From positions 1,488,001 to 1,552,000 of the forward strand of contig NZ_AP014624.1 in NCBI RefSeq assembly GCF_000829375.1: DNA of 64,000 nucleotides, written 5' to 3'. The DNA comes from Chryseobacterium sp. StRB126 (lineage in GTDB: Bacteria > Bacteroidota > Bacteroidia > Flavobacteriales > Weeksellaceae). This document shows, piece after piece, positions 46,958-55,703 of the stretch. A program made the position numbers and the translations under genes. Under the pieces are notes generated by a model. It made no database searches. It worked only from the letters and a program-made list of their open reading frames with translations, and was not told the DNA's origin. The first letter of the stretch is position 1. Every line of letters begins with the position of its first letter.

Positions 46958-47725
46958 ATGATTGATACACATACCCATTTATACGCAGAAGAATTTGATG
47001 AAGATAGAAAAGAAGCTATCCAAAGAGCTTTAGATAAAGGAATCACAGAATTTTATCTTCCCGCTATAGATTCAGAATCCCACGAGAAAATGTTGCAATT
47101 GGAAACAGAATATTCGGGACAGATTTTTTCAATGATGGGGCTTCATCCTTGCTATGTAAAACCGGAATCCTGGGAAAAAGAACTGGAAATCGTTAAGAAC
47201 TATCTTGACCAAAGACATTTTCCTGCAATAGGAGAGATAGGAATTGATCTGTATTGGGATAAATCAACTTTAGATATTCAGGTGAAAGCTTTTGAGCAGC
47301 AGATTGATTGGGCTATAGAAAAAGACCTTCCGATTGTAATCCATACCAGAGAAAGCTTTGATGAAACATTCGAAGTACTGGAAAGGAAGAAACACCCGAA
47401 ATTAAGAGGGATTTTCCATTGTTTTTCCGGAAACCTGGAACAGGCTCAACATGCCATTGACCTGAACTTTATTTTAGGAATCGGGGGAGTAGTGACTTTT
47501 AAAAACGGGAAAATAGATCAGTTTTTGAGTGAAATTCCGTTAGATAAAATCGTATTGGAAACAGATTCTCCTTATCTGGCACCGGTTCCGCATAGAGGAA
47601 AAAGAAATGAGAGTTCGTATCTTGACCTTGTCGCCGGAAAGCTGGTAGATATCTATGGTAAAGACTTCCCTGAAATAGATAGAATTACAACTGAAAACGC
47701 GAAGAAAATGTTTGTTAACAGTTAA
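46958..47725 (+). CDS. tatD: TatD-family metal-dependent hydrolase
   Basis: 255 residues. The TIM-barrel hydrolase motifs are complete: MIDTHTHLYAEEFD (H-x-H), GEIGIDLYWDKS (catalytic-site Glu), IVIHTRESFDE, GIFHCFSGN and VLETDSPYLAPVPHRGKRNE (metal-binding Asp). TatD enzymes act as 3'-5' DNA exonucleases or DNA-quality-control nucleases in the cytoplasm. It is the third gene of the GSCFA-DUF4269-TatD-membrane protein operon, 5 bases after the second and 5 bases before the fourth. Confidence 0.95.
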   Translation: MIDTHTHLYAEEFDEDRKEAIQRALDKGITEFYLPAIDSESHEKMLQLETEYSGQIFSMMGLHPCYVKPESWEKELEIVKNYLDQRHFPAIGEIGIDLYWDKSTLDIQVKAFEQQIDWAIEKDLPIVIHTRESFDETFEVLERKKHPKLRGIFHCFSGNLEQAQHAIDLNFILGIGGVVTFKNGKIDQFLSEIPLDKIVLETDSPYLAPVPHRGKRNESSYLDLVAGKLVDIYGKDFPEIDRITTENAKKMFVNS

Positions 47726-47730
47726 AATAT

Positions 47731-48882
47731 ATGGAAAAACTATTAAGCCGAAAGTGGAATCAATCATTTTCAGTTATTTTATTCATCCTTTATACTGCTA
47801 TCAATCTTTCATTTCTTATTAAGTATGGAATCAGACAGTCTTTTGTATCCATTTATCTGTTAGCAGCAGTATTTATTATTGTACATTTTTTTATTTTTAA
47901 ATACAGTAGCCGGATATTTTCAAAACTTACAGAAAAACCTTTTATTTTGAAGGCTTTTATTGTGGTTGTTACTTTGGCTTATATTGGTCTGGCCCATGTT
48001 CTTAAAGATCCCTATAAACTCAATATAGACCGTTGGCAGACCATGGAGTATTCGCTTAGACATTGGCTTCATGGTAAATATATCTATGATACGAAAAATT
48101 TTGTAGGAAATTATCCTTCTTATCTTCCCGGGCAGCTTCTGGTGGCTGTAATTTTCTTTTTTTTAGGGAATGTTGGCTACCTGCAGGTTGCTGCGTTTCT
48201 TTTGTTCTGTTATACCATTATAAAAGAATTTAAAAGTCGGGAAATTAAATTGTTAGGGATATTTCTTTTAGGGGTTTCATTATCTTATATTTATGAAGTC
48301 GTGTGTAAAAGTGATCTTATTTCTTCATTTATTATAGTCTCTGCATTCATAGTATATTGGCATAGAAAGTTTGAAAAAGATTATTTTAAAAATCCTTTTT
48401 TATTAGGACTTTTATTAGGTTTTGTCTGCCTTACAAGAAGTGTGGTTATTATTCCGCTTATCTTATTTTTTATGAAACCATTTTTGGCTACTCAGATGGC
48501 TAATAAGGTAAAAGTAGGTATTGGTTTTATCCTTACATTTTCTTTACTGTTGGCTACGGTTTTGCTTCCTGCAAAAGATTTTGATTATATTTTAAAATAC
48601 AATCCATTACAGTTGCAAGGGCAGGCAAATAAATATGTTACCTTATTTTTTCTGATGATTACTGTTATTCTGGCTTTCTACGTAAGGAGAATAGAACAGG
48701 TATTTTACCTATCGTCGGTTATCATTTTTACTATGATGGCTTCTTATATTGTTGAAACCATTATGCGAGGCTGGACATTTGATTATATGAATGTTTCCTA
48801 TCTGGCTACAGCTCTTCCATTCTGTATTATAGGATTTTGCTATACCAGACAGAAAGACATGGAAATTGAAAATATACCGTAA
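47731..48882 (+). CDS. Hypothetical polytopic membrane protein (possible GT-C-like)
   Basis: 383 residues with about ten membrane helices and no recognised family. The first loop after helix three contains LNIDRWQTMEYSLRHWLHG, YIYDTKNFVGNYPSYLPG, which resembles the acidic, aromatic first extracytoplasmic loop of GT-C glycosyltransferases using lipid-phosphate sugar donors. That is inference only. The ATG lies 5 bases after tatD, so it is co-transcribed with it. The stop is followed by a strong bidirectional terminator shared with the convergent RhlE-like gene. Confidence 0.75.
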   Translation: MEKLLSRKWNQSFSVILFILYTAINLSFLIKYGIRQSFVSIYLLAAVFIIVHFFIFKYSSRIFSKLTEKPFILKAFIVVVTLAYIGLAHVLKDPYKLNIDRWQTMEYSLRHWLHGKYIYDTKNFVGNYPSYLPGQLLVAVIFFFLGNVGYLQVAAFLLFCYTIIKEFKSREIKLLGIFLLGVSLSYIYEVVCKSDLISSFIIVSAFIVYWHRKFEKDYFKNPFLLGLLLGFVCLTRSVVIIPLILFFMKPFLATQMANKVKVGIGFILTFSLLLATVLLPAKDFDYILKYNPLQLQGQANKYVTLFFLMITVILAFYVRRIEQVFYLSSVIIFTMMASYIVETIMRGWTFDYMNVSYLATALPFCIIGFCYTRQKDMEIENIP

Positions 48883-48884
48883 AG

Positions 48885-48917
48885 AAAAGTCCCTTTCAAA
48901 AAATGAAAGGGACTTTT
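48885..48917. terminator. Bidirectional terminator
   Basis: AAAAGTCCCTTTCA and TGAAAGGGACTTTT form a perfect stem around an A-rich loop between two convergent genes. Confidence 0.9.
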
Positions 48918-48918
48918 C

Positions 48919-50232
48919 TTATTTTTTTCTGGTGAAATTCTTATTCTTAGGCTTTTTAAATCCAGTAGAAGGTGTTTCGGAAGGTTTTGGCTTCTTTTTA
49001 TTTCTATTATTATTGGGTCTGGAATTATTATTCGGTTTCTGTGATCTCTCAGCACTTGTGGCAGCCGGTTTATTGTTAGAATCTCTTTTCTGCGCTACAA
49101 GATCATCCGTATGGAATGGGTGGTTTTTGATCACAGGAATTTTCTTTCCAATAAGCTTTTCTGTATTTTTTAGATTAAGAAGATCTAATCCGTCTACAAA
49201 AGAAATAGAAGACCCTTCAGCTCCGGCTCTTCCTGTTCTTCCGATTCTGTGTACATAGGTTTCAGAAACATCAGACAGTTCAAAATTGATTACAAATTTC
49301 AGTTCATCAATGTCAATTCCTCTTGCAGCAATGTCAGTAGCTACCAGAACTCTTGTTTTCCCTGATTTGAAGTTATTAAGGGCATTCTGTCTCGCATTTT
49401 GAGATTTGTTCCCGTGAATAGCCTCCGCAGAAATCTCATCTTTTTGGAGCTTTCTTGCAATTTTATCAGCACCATGCTTGGTTCTGGAAAATACCAATAC
49501 AGAATCTGCAATATCGTTTTGCAGGATGTGAGATAAAAGATTCAGTTTGTTATCCTTTTCTACAAAATAAACAGACTGTTTTATGGTGTCTGCAGTAGAC
49601 GAAACTGGGGTAACTTCTACCTTTACAGGATTGTTAAGGATAGAATTAGCCAGTTTCTGGATTTCTCCAGGCATCGTTGCAGAGAAGAACAGGGTCTGTC
49701 TTCTTTGTGGTAAAAGCTTGATGATTCTTTTCACATCATGAACAAAGCCCATGTCGAGCATTCTGTCCGCTTCATCAAGAACAAATATTTCAAGATTTTT
49801 TAAGCTGATAATGCCCTGTGCGATGAAGTCAAGAAGTCTTCCCGGTGTAGCAACCAGAATATCAACCCCTCTTTTTAAAGCCGCTTCCTGGTTTCCTTGT
49901 TTCACTCCGCCGAAGATAACAAGCTCTTTTAACGGAAGATATTTACCATAAGCTTGAATGTTTTCCTCAATCTGAATCGCCAACTCTCTGGTAGGCGTAA
50001 GGATTAAAGCTTTAATATTTTTATTCGGTATTTTATTTTTAGATAGATTCTGCAGAATAGGAATAGCAAAAGCTGCTGTTTTCCCCGTTCCTGTTTGTGC
50101 GCAGCCTAAAAAGTCTCTGCCTTGTAAAATTTCAGGAATAGATCTTTCCTGAATGGGTGTTGGAGTCGTATATCCTTGTTCCTGGATTGCTTTAGCAATA
50201 GGTTCTATTAAGTTTAAGTCTGTAAAATTCAA
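48919..50232 (-). CDS. DEAD-box RNA helicase, RhlE-like
   Basis: 437 residues. Motifs: Q motif ([14 protein letters not shown]), [31 protein letters not shown] and [10 protein letters not shown]; the C-terminal tail is Asn/Lys/Arg-rich ([18 protein letters not shown]) as in RhlE. It remodels RNA, probably in ribosome assembly or RNA decay. A TTG at 50232 ([10 protein letters not shown]) is taken as start: the conserved domain begins there, there is no ATG upstream in frame, and the -7 box at 50290-50297 overlaps the longer TTG start at 50292. Confidence 0.93.
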   Translation of the reverse strand: MNFTDLNLIEPIAKAIQEQGYTTPTPIQERSIPEILQGRDFLGCAQTGTGKTAAFAIPILQNLSKNKIPNKNIKALILTPTRELAIQIEENIQAYGKYLPLKELVIFGGVKQGNQEAALKRGVDILVATPGRLLDFIAQGIISLKNLEIFVLDEADRMLDMGFVHDVKRIIKLLPQRRQTLFFSATMPGEIQKLANSILNNPVKVEVTPVSSTADTIKQSVYFVEKDNKLNLLSHILQNDIADSVLVFSRTKHGADKIARKLQKDEISAEAIHGNKSQNARQNALNNFKSGKTRVLVATDIAARGIDIDELKFVINFELSDVSETYVHRIGRTGRAGAEGSSISFVDGLDLLNLKNTEKLIGKKIPVIKNHPFHTDDLVAQKRDSNNKPAATSAERSQKPNNNSRPNNNRNKKKPKPSETPSTGFKKPKNKNFTRKK

Positions 50233-50289
50233 ATGAATTATTTTAAAATTTAAATAAAAATTCTCTCTTTTTGAAAGAATTACATCCTG

Positions 50290-50297
50290 CAAAGGTA
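50290..50297 (-). promoter_or_regulatory. Bacteroidota -7 box of the RhlE-like gene
   Basis: On the minus strand TACCTTTG fits TAnnTTTG and gives a leader of about 50 bases before the TTG start. Confidence 0.6.
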
Positions 50298-50484
50298 AGT
50301 TAAAAATTTAAGAATTGTATTTTAAGCTTCAAGAACCTGTATGTAAGAGATGAAAGTTGTTAAGGTTAACGTGTTGAATGTTACGATGAGCTTATAAACA
50401 ATTAGTTACTCCATGTAAGAGTATCAATTTTCTGGTAAAGGAGAAACTCTCAATGATAAGCTGTAAATCATAATAAAAAGCAAA
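50298..50484. other. Gene-free stretch
   Basis: AT-rich spacer between the RhlE-like promoter and the obg terminator; nothing recognised. Confidence 0.4.
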
Positions 50485-50518
50485 AAATAAAGAGGAACAA
50501 AACAGCTCCTCTTTATTT
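50485..50518 (-). terminator. Terminator of the hpt-adk-obg gene row
   Basis: AAATAAAGAGGA and TCCTCTTTATTT form a 12-base-pair stem about 30 bases after the obg stop. Confidence 0.85.
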
Positions 50519-50550
50519 ATATTGTAAAATCAAATTCTCAAATCTTGAGA

Positions 50551-51534
50551 CTATCCGTGTAATTGTTTCCAGATGGCATCTTTCAATTCCATAAGACCTT
50601 CTCCGGTAACTCCTGAGAAGAATAAAGGCTGTTTGTTCTCTGGGAATTCAGCGGCAATTTCTTTTTTCAGTTCATCATCCAAAAGATCAGATTTTGAAAC
50701 AGAAACAATGAAATCTTTATCTAAAAGCTCAGGATTGTATTCTTTTAATTCATTTTCCAGAATTTTAAACTCCTGGAAGTGATCTTCAGCATCCGCTGGA
50801 ATTAAAAACAACAGGATAGAGTTTCTTTCAATATGTCTCAGGAATCTGTGTCCCAATCCTTTTCCTTCTGCAGCCCCTTCAATGATCCCTGGAATATCAG
50901 CCATTACAAATGATTTGTAATTTCTGTAATCCACAATTCCTAGGTTAGGAGTAAGCGTAGTAAATGCATAGTTAGCAATTTTAGGTTTTGCAGCAGAAAC
51001 AGAAGCTAGAAGTGTAGATTTTCCGGCATTTGGAAATCCAACCAATCCTACATCGGCTAAAATTTTAAGCTCGAAGACTATATAGCCCTCCTGGCCGTCC
51101 ATTCCTGGTTGAGCATATCTTGGAGTTTGATTGGTAGAAGATTTGAAGAATTCGTTTCCTCTTCCTCCTTTTCCCCCTTCCATCAAAATGATTTCCTGCT
51201 TGTCTTCAAGAATCTCGCCGATAATTTCTCCTTCTTCATTTTTAGCGATAGTTCCGATGGGAACATCAATATAAATATCAGAACCATCAGCACCGGTAAG
51301 CTGGTTTTTTGCTCCGTTTTCACCACGCTCAGCTTTTATATGGCGGGTGTATCGAAGCGGAAGTAAAGTCCATTCCTGAGCGTTTCCTCTCATAATAACG
51401 TGGCCACCACGACCTCCGTCACCTCCATCGGGACCTCCTTTTGGAATATACTTTTCACGGCGAAGGTGGGCAGAGCCAGCACCTCCGTGTCCGCTTTTAC
51501 AATGGATCTTTACGTAATCTACAAAGTTAGACAT
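50551..51534 (-). CDS. obgE: GTPase Obg/CgtA
   Basis: 327 residues. The Gly-rich Obg fold is at the N-terminus ([38 protein letters not shown]), then the GTPase domain with G1 GFPNAGKST, switch [14 protein letters not shown]3 DIPG in [20 protein letters not shown], and a G4-like SKSD. There is no C-terminal OCT domain, the short form common in Bacteroidota. Obg binds the large ribosomal subunit and coordinates ribosome assembly with the cell state. It is downstream of adk on the same strand. Confidence 0.97.
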   Translation of the reverse strand: MSNFVDYVKIHCKSGHGGAGSAHLRREKYIPKGGPDGGDGGRGGHVIMRGNAQEWTLLPLRYTRHIKAERGENGAKNQLTGADGSDIYIDVPIGTIAKNEEGEIIGEILEDKQEIILMEGGKGGRGNEFFKSSTNQTPRYAQPGMDGQEGYIVFELKILADVGLVGFPNAGKSTLLASVSAAKPKIANYAFTTLTPNLGIVDYRNYKSFVMADIPGIIEGAAEGKGLGHRFLRHIERNSILLFLIPADAEDHFQEFKILENELKEYNPELLDKDFIVSVSKSDLLDDELKKEIAAEFPENKQPLFFSGVTGEGLMELKDAIWKQLHG

Positions 51535-51598
51535 ATAGTATTTGTTACGAGTTGCGAGCTACGGGACGAAAATACGAATCCCGTATCCCGAATCTCGA

Positions 51599-52177
51599 TT
51601 ATTTAATTTTCTCTACTTCAGCAAAAAGTTTTTCGGAAATTTCGTTAATTTCTCCTACACCGTTTACTTCAACATATTTACCCTGTTGTTTGTAAAGTTC
51701 GGCTACTTCTGCTGTTTTAGTATAATATTCTTTAATTCTGTTTTCGATGATCTCTACATTGCTGTCGTCTGATCTACCGCTGGTCTCTCCTCTTTTCAGA
51801 AGTCTTTCCACCAAAATTTTATCTTCTACGATTAATGAAAGACAGATGTCTATTTCATCATTAAGTTCTTCTTTAACAATTTTTTCCAACGCTTCTGTCT
51901 GAGCAGTAGTTCTTGGATATCCATCAAAGATAAAACCATTAGTATCGGTAGGTTTTCTGATCTCGTCAATCAGCATATCTGTCGTTACCTGATCCGGAAC
52001 CAATTCTCCCTTATCGATGTAAGACTTAGCCAGTTTTCCAAGTTCAGTGTCATTTTTCATGTTGTATCTGAAAAGATCACCTGTTGAAATCTGCTTTAGA
52101 TTGAATTTCTCGATTAGATTCTGAGCTTGTGTTCCTTTTCCACTTCCTGGAGGGCCGAACAGAACTATGTTTATCAT
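51599..52177 (-). CDS. adk: Adenylate kinase
   Basis: 192 residues, the short form. The P-loop GPPGSGKGTQAQ (about 7-18), QISTGDLFRYN, the signature GFIFDGYPRTTAQ and the short lid region with RGETSGRSDDSNVEIIENRI are all present; there is no zinc-binding lid. It balances AMP, ADP and ATP in the cytoplasm. It lies between hpt and obg, an arrangement of purine and ribosome genes on one strand. Confidence 0.97.
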   Translation of the reverse strand: MINIVLFGPPGSGKGTQAQNLIEKFNLKQISTGDLFRYNMKNDTELGKLAKSYIDKGELVPDQVTTDMLIDEIRKPTDTNGFIFDGYPRTTAQTEALEKIVKEELNDEIDICLSLIVEDKILVERLLKRGETSGRSDDSNVEIIENRIKEYYTKTAEVAELYKQQGKYVEVNGVGEINEISEKLFAEVEKIK

Positions 52178-52301
52178 AATGTTGTTTCGCTTCCGGCAAT
52201 TAGCAGCTGCTTTTTGCTTTTAGCTTTATTTAGTTAATATTTTACTTTATTTCGATTTAATATTTAAAGCTAAAAGCCGGTAGCTAATAGCTATAGGCAT
52301 T
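52178..52301. repeat. Imperfect inverted repeat between hpt and adk
   Basis: GCTTTTTGCTTTTAGCTTT pairs with the later AAAGCTAAAAGCC, and outer words TTAGCAGCTG / TAGCTAATAGCTA extend it. It resembles a dispersed palindromic spacer and could attenuate hpt-to-adk read-through. Confidence 0.45.
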
Positions 52302-52856
52302 TTAATGATTAATCTGTCCGTCTTCTAATTGATACAAATTAGGTAGGTTTCTTCCCAATTCATCATAATCCAATCCATAACCAAGAACAAATTTATTTGG
52401 AATTTCCTTTCCAATATAATCCAGTTTGAAATCCTTCTTGTAAATCTCAGGTTTCAGTAAGAAACTTGCCAGTTTTACAGATTTAGGACGCTGTGTTTCC
52501 TGGAAATATTTGAAAAGACTTTCAACGGTGTTTCCTGTATCAACAATATCTTCTACAAGAATGATATGACGGTCTTTCACGTCTTTTGTAAGTTCCATTT
52601 TCTGATAAACAATCCCTGTAGATTCAGTTCCTACGTAAGAACTCATTTGAAGAAAAGCGATTTCGCATTCCCCAGGATAATATTTTAAAAGATCTGAGAA
52701 GAACATAATAACCCCATTCAAAACACCAATGAAAACAGGAACTTCGTCTTTGTAATCTTCATAAATTCTTAATGCTGTCTCTTTTACAATTTCCTGAATT
52801 TCGGCATCCTTTAAATAAGGAACGAAAGTTTTGTCGTGAACTTTAATACTTTCCAT
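52302..52856 (-). CDS. hpt: Hypoxanthine phosphoribosyltransferase
   Basis: 184 residues. The PRPP-binding signature ILVEDIVDTGNTVESLF is central, with VFIGVLNGVIMFFSDLL before it and the late KFVLGYGLDYDELGRNLPNLYQL. It salvages hypoxanthine and guanine to IMP and GMP in the cytoplasm. A minus-strand -7 box at 52876 lies just upstream, and adk and obg follow on the same strand. Confidence 0.96.
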   Translation of the reverse strand: MESIKVHDKTFVPYLKDAEIQEIVKETALRIYEDYKDEVPVFIGVLNGVIMFFSDLLKYYPGECEIAFLQMSSYVGTESTGIVYQKMELTKDVKDRHIILVEDIVDTGNTVESLFKYFQETQRPKSVKLASFLLKPEIYKKDFKLDYIGKEIPNKFVLGYGLDYDELGRNLPNLYQLEDGQINH

Positions 52857-52875
52857 AAAAATTTTTAGTAGTTGG

Positions 52876-52883
52876 CAAAGTTA
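52876..52883 (-). promoter_or_regulatory. Bacteroidota -7 box of hpt
   Basis: On the minus strand TAACTTTG fits TAnnTTTG, 19 bases before the hpt ATG. Confidence 0.55.
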
Positions 52884-52936
52884 CGGATTTTTGATTTTTC
52901 ATTAAAATCTTTTTGTGTTTAATCACGGATTTATAC

Positions 52937-52944
52937 TATATTTG
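52937..52944 (+). promoter_or_regulatory. Bacteroidota -7 box of the ABC-F gene
   Basis: TATATTTG fits TAnnTTTG. It gives an unusually long leader of roughly 100 bases before the ATG at 53053. Confidence 0.55.
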
Positions 52945-52970
52945 TTCTTTCAAAACCCATAGATACAGAC

Positions 52971-53052
52971 ATGTAGGATATAATTTCTTTCAGATTCAAT
53001 GAAGCGGTAACCAACGAGTTGCCGGTGTTTAACCTTTATTAAGAAAGAAATC
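52971..53052 (+). promoter_or_regulatory. Structured leader with tiny open frames before the ABC-F gene
   Basis: The leader holds ATGTAG (52971-52976, start directly followed by stop) and ATGAAGCGGTAA (52999-53010, Met-Lys-Arg-stop). ATTTCTTTC (52983-52991) is perfectly complementary to GAAAGAAAT (53043-53051), which touches the ATG of the ABC-F gene. Inside, CGGTAAC (53005-53011) pairs with GTTGCCG (53018-53024). Such a layout is compatible with ribosome-sensing attenuation, as known for several ABC-F and erm genes; this is inference. Confidence 0.45.
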
Positions 53053-54642
53053 ATGATTTTACTGCAAAATATATCCTTTGGGTTTCCGGGAGGAGATCTC
53101 CTTTTTAATCCTATCAATTTAACAATACCTTCTCATACCAAATCAGCTTTGGTAGGAAGCAACGGCATGGGGAAATCTACCTTGCTGAAGATCATTTCGA
53201 ATGAATTACAACCATTAAAAGGAACAATACATATTCAGGGTGAAATTTTCTATGTACCTCAAATATTTGGAAATTTTAATCATTTAACCATCGCAGAATG
53301 TCTGAATATAGACAAAAAACTTTCTGCCCTTGAAAAAATCACCAACGGGGATGTGGATGAACAATATTTTGAAACTCTAAACGACAACTGGGATATTGAA
53401 GAACGTTGTCAGAATGCATTACAATATTGGAATCTTGAAGATTTTGACTTAAACCAAAAACTGGAAGGATTAAGTGGCGGGCAGAAGACTAAAGTTTTTC
53501 TTGCGGGAATTCAGATTAATCAGCCCGATATTATTATTTTGGATGAGCCAACGAATCATCTGGATTTGGAGGGAAGAAAGCTGTTATATGACCTCATAGA
53601 AAAAGTAAATGCTACTGTTGTGATAGTGAGCCATGACCGAACATTGCTGAACCTTGTAGATACAATTTCTGAACTAAGCAATCAGGGAATTGCTACATAT
53701 GGAGGAAATTACAATTTCTATACAGAACAAAAAGAAGTAGAAGACGAAGCTTTACAAAATGATATTCACGCCAAGGAGCGAGCCTTAAAGAAAGCAAAAG
53801 AGAAGGAACGAGAAACCATAGAACGGAAACAGAAACTTGATGCCAGAGGGAAGCAAAAACAGGAAAAGTCCGGAGTGGCCAGAATTATGATGAATACTCT
53901 GCGGAATAATGCCGAAAAAAATACCTCAAAGCTGAAAAGTGTACATACGGAAAAGATCAGTGGTATCTCAGGAGACTTGAGAGACTTACGCTCTTCTGTC
54001 AGAAATTCCGATCAGATGAAGGTTAATTTCAATGATTCCGGCTTACATTCAGGAAAAATTTTAATTACAGCTGAAGATATTAACTTTAGCTACGGAGAAG
54101 AAAAGCTCTGGGAAGAGAATCTAGATCTTGAAATACGAAGTGGAGACAGGATTTCCATTAAAGGCTGTAATGGTTCAGGAAAGACCACTCTGATAAAACT
54201 TCTATTGGGTAGCATAACACCTTCTGTTGGAAGGATCAATTGTGCTGAATTCAATAGTATATATATCGATCAGGAATATTTATTAATTGATAATGAGCTG
54301 ACTTTGTATGATTTTGTGCAGACGTTCAATGATAGTGCTTTGCAGGAATCGGAAGTGAAGACATTACTGTCACGTTTTTTATTCAGTAAGGATACATGGG
54401 ATAAAAAATGCGGAGTTTTAAGTGGTGGAGAAAAACTGAGATTACTTTTGTGCGGACTATCCATCAGCAATAAAGCTCCGGATATGATGATTCTTGATGA
54501 ACCTACCAATAATCTGGATTTACAGAATACAGAGATTCTCACAAACTCTATCAAAGATTATCATGGAACATTGCTGGTGATCTCTCATGATGAAGTTTTT
54601 CTTGAAGAGATTGGAATTGATAGGGAAGTGATGCTGGGATAA
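53053..54642 (+). CDS. ABC-F family ATPase (ribosome-acting type)
   Basis: 529 residues with two ABC domains and no membrane helices. Domain 1: Walker A GSNGMGKST, signature LSGGQKTKVFLAG, Walker B IIILDEPTNHLD. Domain 2: GCNGSGKTT, LSGGEKLRLLLCGL, MMILDEPTNNLD. The linker (about residues 230-320) is long and highly charged (ERETIERKQKLDARGKQKQE, GVARIMMNTLRNNAEK), as in ABC-F proteins that reach into the ribosome. Members act as translation factors or protect ribosomes from antibiotics; which of these applies is not decidable here. The structured leader favours a regulated, possibly antibiotic-responsive gene. Confidence 0.92.
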   Translation: MILLQNISFGFPGGDLLFNPINLTIPSHTKSALVGSNGMGKSTLLKIISNELQPLKGTIHIQGEIFYVPQIFGNFNHLTIAECLNIDKKLSALEKITNGDVDEQYFETLNDNWDIEERCQNALQYWNLEDFDLNQKLEGLSGGQKTKVFLAGIQINQPDIIILDEPTNHLDLEGRKLLYDLIEKVNATVVIVSHDRTLLNLVDTISELSNQGIATYGGNYNFYTEQKEVEDEALQNDIHAKERALKKAKEKERETIERKQKLDARGKQKQEKSGVARIMMNTLRNNAEKNTSKLKSVHTEKISGISGDLRDLRSSVRNSDQMKVNFNDSGLHSGKILITAEDINFSYGEEKLWEENLDLEIRSGDRISIKGCNGSGKTTLIKLLLGSITPSVGRINCAEFNSIYIDQEYLLIDNELTLYDFVQTFNDSALQESEVKTLLSRFLFSKDTWDKKCGVLSGGEKLRLLLCGLSISNKAPDMMILDEPTNNLDLQNTEILTNSIKDYHGTLLVISHDEVFLEEIGIDREVMLG

Positions 54643-54647
54643 TTTAT

Positions 54648-54720
54648 TTCCCGCAGATTACATGGATTTTGCAGATGTTTGTGGATATTATCTACCTGAT
54701 CTGTAAAATCTGCGGGAGAT
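54648..54720. repeat. GCAGAT/CTGTG dispersed repeat
   Basis: CCCGCAGATTACATGGATTT through GATCTGTAAAATCTGCGGGA: the ends CCCGCAGAT and ATCTGCGGG are inverted. Related copies lie at 60080-60150 and, as fragments, at 23607-23640, 39585-39612 and 55875-55925. Confidence 0.65.
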
Positions 54721-54748
54721 AATATTGGATTTATATTTAGAAATTCAA

Positions 54749-54779
54749 TAGTAGCGGGCTTTAGCCCAAACCTGAAAAA
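54749..54779. repeat. REP-like element, left half
   Basis: ATTCAATAGTAGCGGGCTTT then AGCCC and AACCTGAAAA: the left half of the REP-like family found at 22447 and 35873. Confidence 0.6.
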
Positions 54780-54782
54780 ACA

Positions 54783-54814
54783 AAACCCTGAAGCTTATTT
54801 TCAGGATTTTTATG
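54783..54814. terminator. Bidirectional terminator
   Basis: AACCCTGAA and TTCAGGATT pair around a 7-base loop, followed by TTTT, between the convergent ABC-F and HEAT-repeat genes. Confidence 0.7.
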
Positions 54815-54831
54815 TCTATCTATTTAGAAGA

Positions 54832-55350
54832 TTACTTTTTCGTTTTCTTAATCGCATCCAGATAAATTTTCTTGATGCTGTTCTTTTCCTCTTTTTCACT
54901 GATATTTTCAAGGGTCGGAAGAAGAGTAGTATTGTGTGGTGTTTTTAGTTTCAGTATCTCTCCCAATGCAAATGCAGCACTCCAACGGACAACAGTGCTC
55001 TCATCTTCAGTGTTTGCTATCAGATTAGTGATAGTCAGATCCAGATTTTCCGGAAATAAATGAGCTGTATTACCTATTACTTTTGCACTTTCCCATTTTA
55101 TTCTGGGTGCTTTTTCAGTAAGGGTATGGGTGACGAATGTGAATACAGTTTCGTCTGCAAGATTAGGATTTTGCTTTGTAGCATATTCCATAGCTTCTAT
55201 GCAGGTCCCTTTTACAGGATCTTTAGATTTTTCAGAAAAAGCAATCAATTCATCTGTGGGTAGGGAAGTATCAATGATCCATTTGCTGATAATCTCTGTT
55301 TTTTCCTTTGCTTTGGTGGTTTTGTCTTTAAAAAGTTCTTCTATGGTCAT
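54832..55350 (-). CDS. HEAT-repeat protein
   Basis: 172 residues. Helical HEAT-like repeats are visible (PVKGTCIEAMEYATKQNP, APRIKWESAKVIGNTAHLFPE, STVVRWSAAFALGEILKL) and the C-terminus is Lys-rich. Such repeats form a protein-binding solenoid; the partner is unknown and the protein is cytoplasmic. The ATG at 55350 is chosen over an in-frame TTG at 55374 that would overlap the upstream reading frame. That upstream frame, a frameshifted small gene, ends at 55362, so the two were probably one operon. Confidence 0.82.
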   Translation of the reverse strand: MTIEELFKDKTTKAKEKTEIISKWIIDTSLPTDELIAFSEKSKDPVKGTCIEAMEYATKQNPNLADETVFTFVTHTLTEKAPRIKWESAKVIGNTAHLFPENLDLTITNLIANTEDESTVVRWSAAFALGEILKLKTPHNTTLLPTLENISEKEEKNSIKKIYLDAIKKTKK

Positions 55351-55361
55351 GGTGTTGATTT

Positions 55362-55663
55362 TTAATTTTTCCAACGTTCTAATTTAGGAATTCCTTTTGA
55401 AAATAAGCTGGCCAGAAAACAGGAAAATCCCATAGTCTTCATTTTGTTTTTTACAAAATCCTGCATTTCCTTTGCTGTGGTATCTGATTGTTTAAATTGC
55501 CCTTTTTCGTAGCAATTATCATAATACATTGTACTGATAGAACCGTGGAGATTGGTTCTGCTCCCGTTAGGCGATTTTTCAGAGGTATTCCGTAGTTCTG
55601 ACGATTTTTGTATATAGATTATAAAGTAGTAAGCACGGAAATCAATCGATCAATGATGTTCAT
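55362..55663 (-). pseudogene. Frameshifted small gene upstream of the HEAT-repeat gene
   Basis: From ATG 55663 the frame reads MNIIDRLISVLTTL and then a stop. One base out of frame it continues FIIYIQKSSELRNTSEKSPN, then a stretch with TMYYDNCYEKGQFKQSDTTA, and ends KGIPKLERWKN at 55362, 11 bases before the HEAT start. Adding one T to the CTTTAT run near 55623-55626 would restore 100 residues with a hydrophobic N-terminus. A -7 box at 55693-55700 stands 29 bases before the ATG. The family is not recognised. It is either a recent inactivation or a sequencing error. Confidence 0.6.
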
Positions 55664-55692
55664 TATTTTTTTTAATAGGAAAATCAAAAATG

Positions 55693-55700
55693 CAAAATTA
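55693..55700 (-). promoter_or_regulatory. Bacteroidota -7 box of the frameshifted gene and HEAT gene
   Basis: On the minus strand TAATTTTG fits TAnnTTTG, 29 bases before the ATG at 55663. Confidence 0.5.
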
Positions 55701-55703
55701 TTA

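Noticed and set aside
48866-49258. Plus-strand 130-residue open frame opposite the RhlE-like gene
   Set aside because: It lies antisense to the low-complexity C-terminal tail of a clear helicase gene and has no promoter.
35873-54779. CRISPR array
   Set aside because: The repeated GGGCTTTAGCC words are scattered singly between genes, not regularly spaced with spacers, and there are no cas genes.
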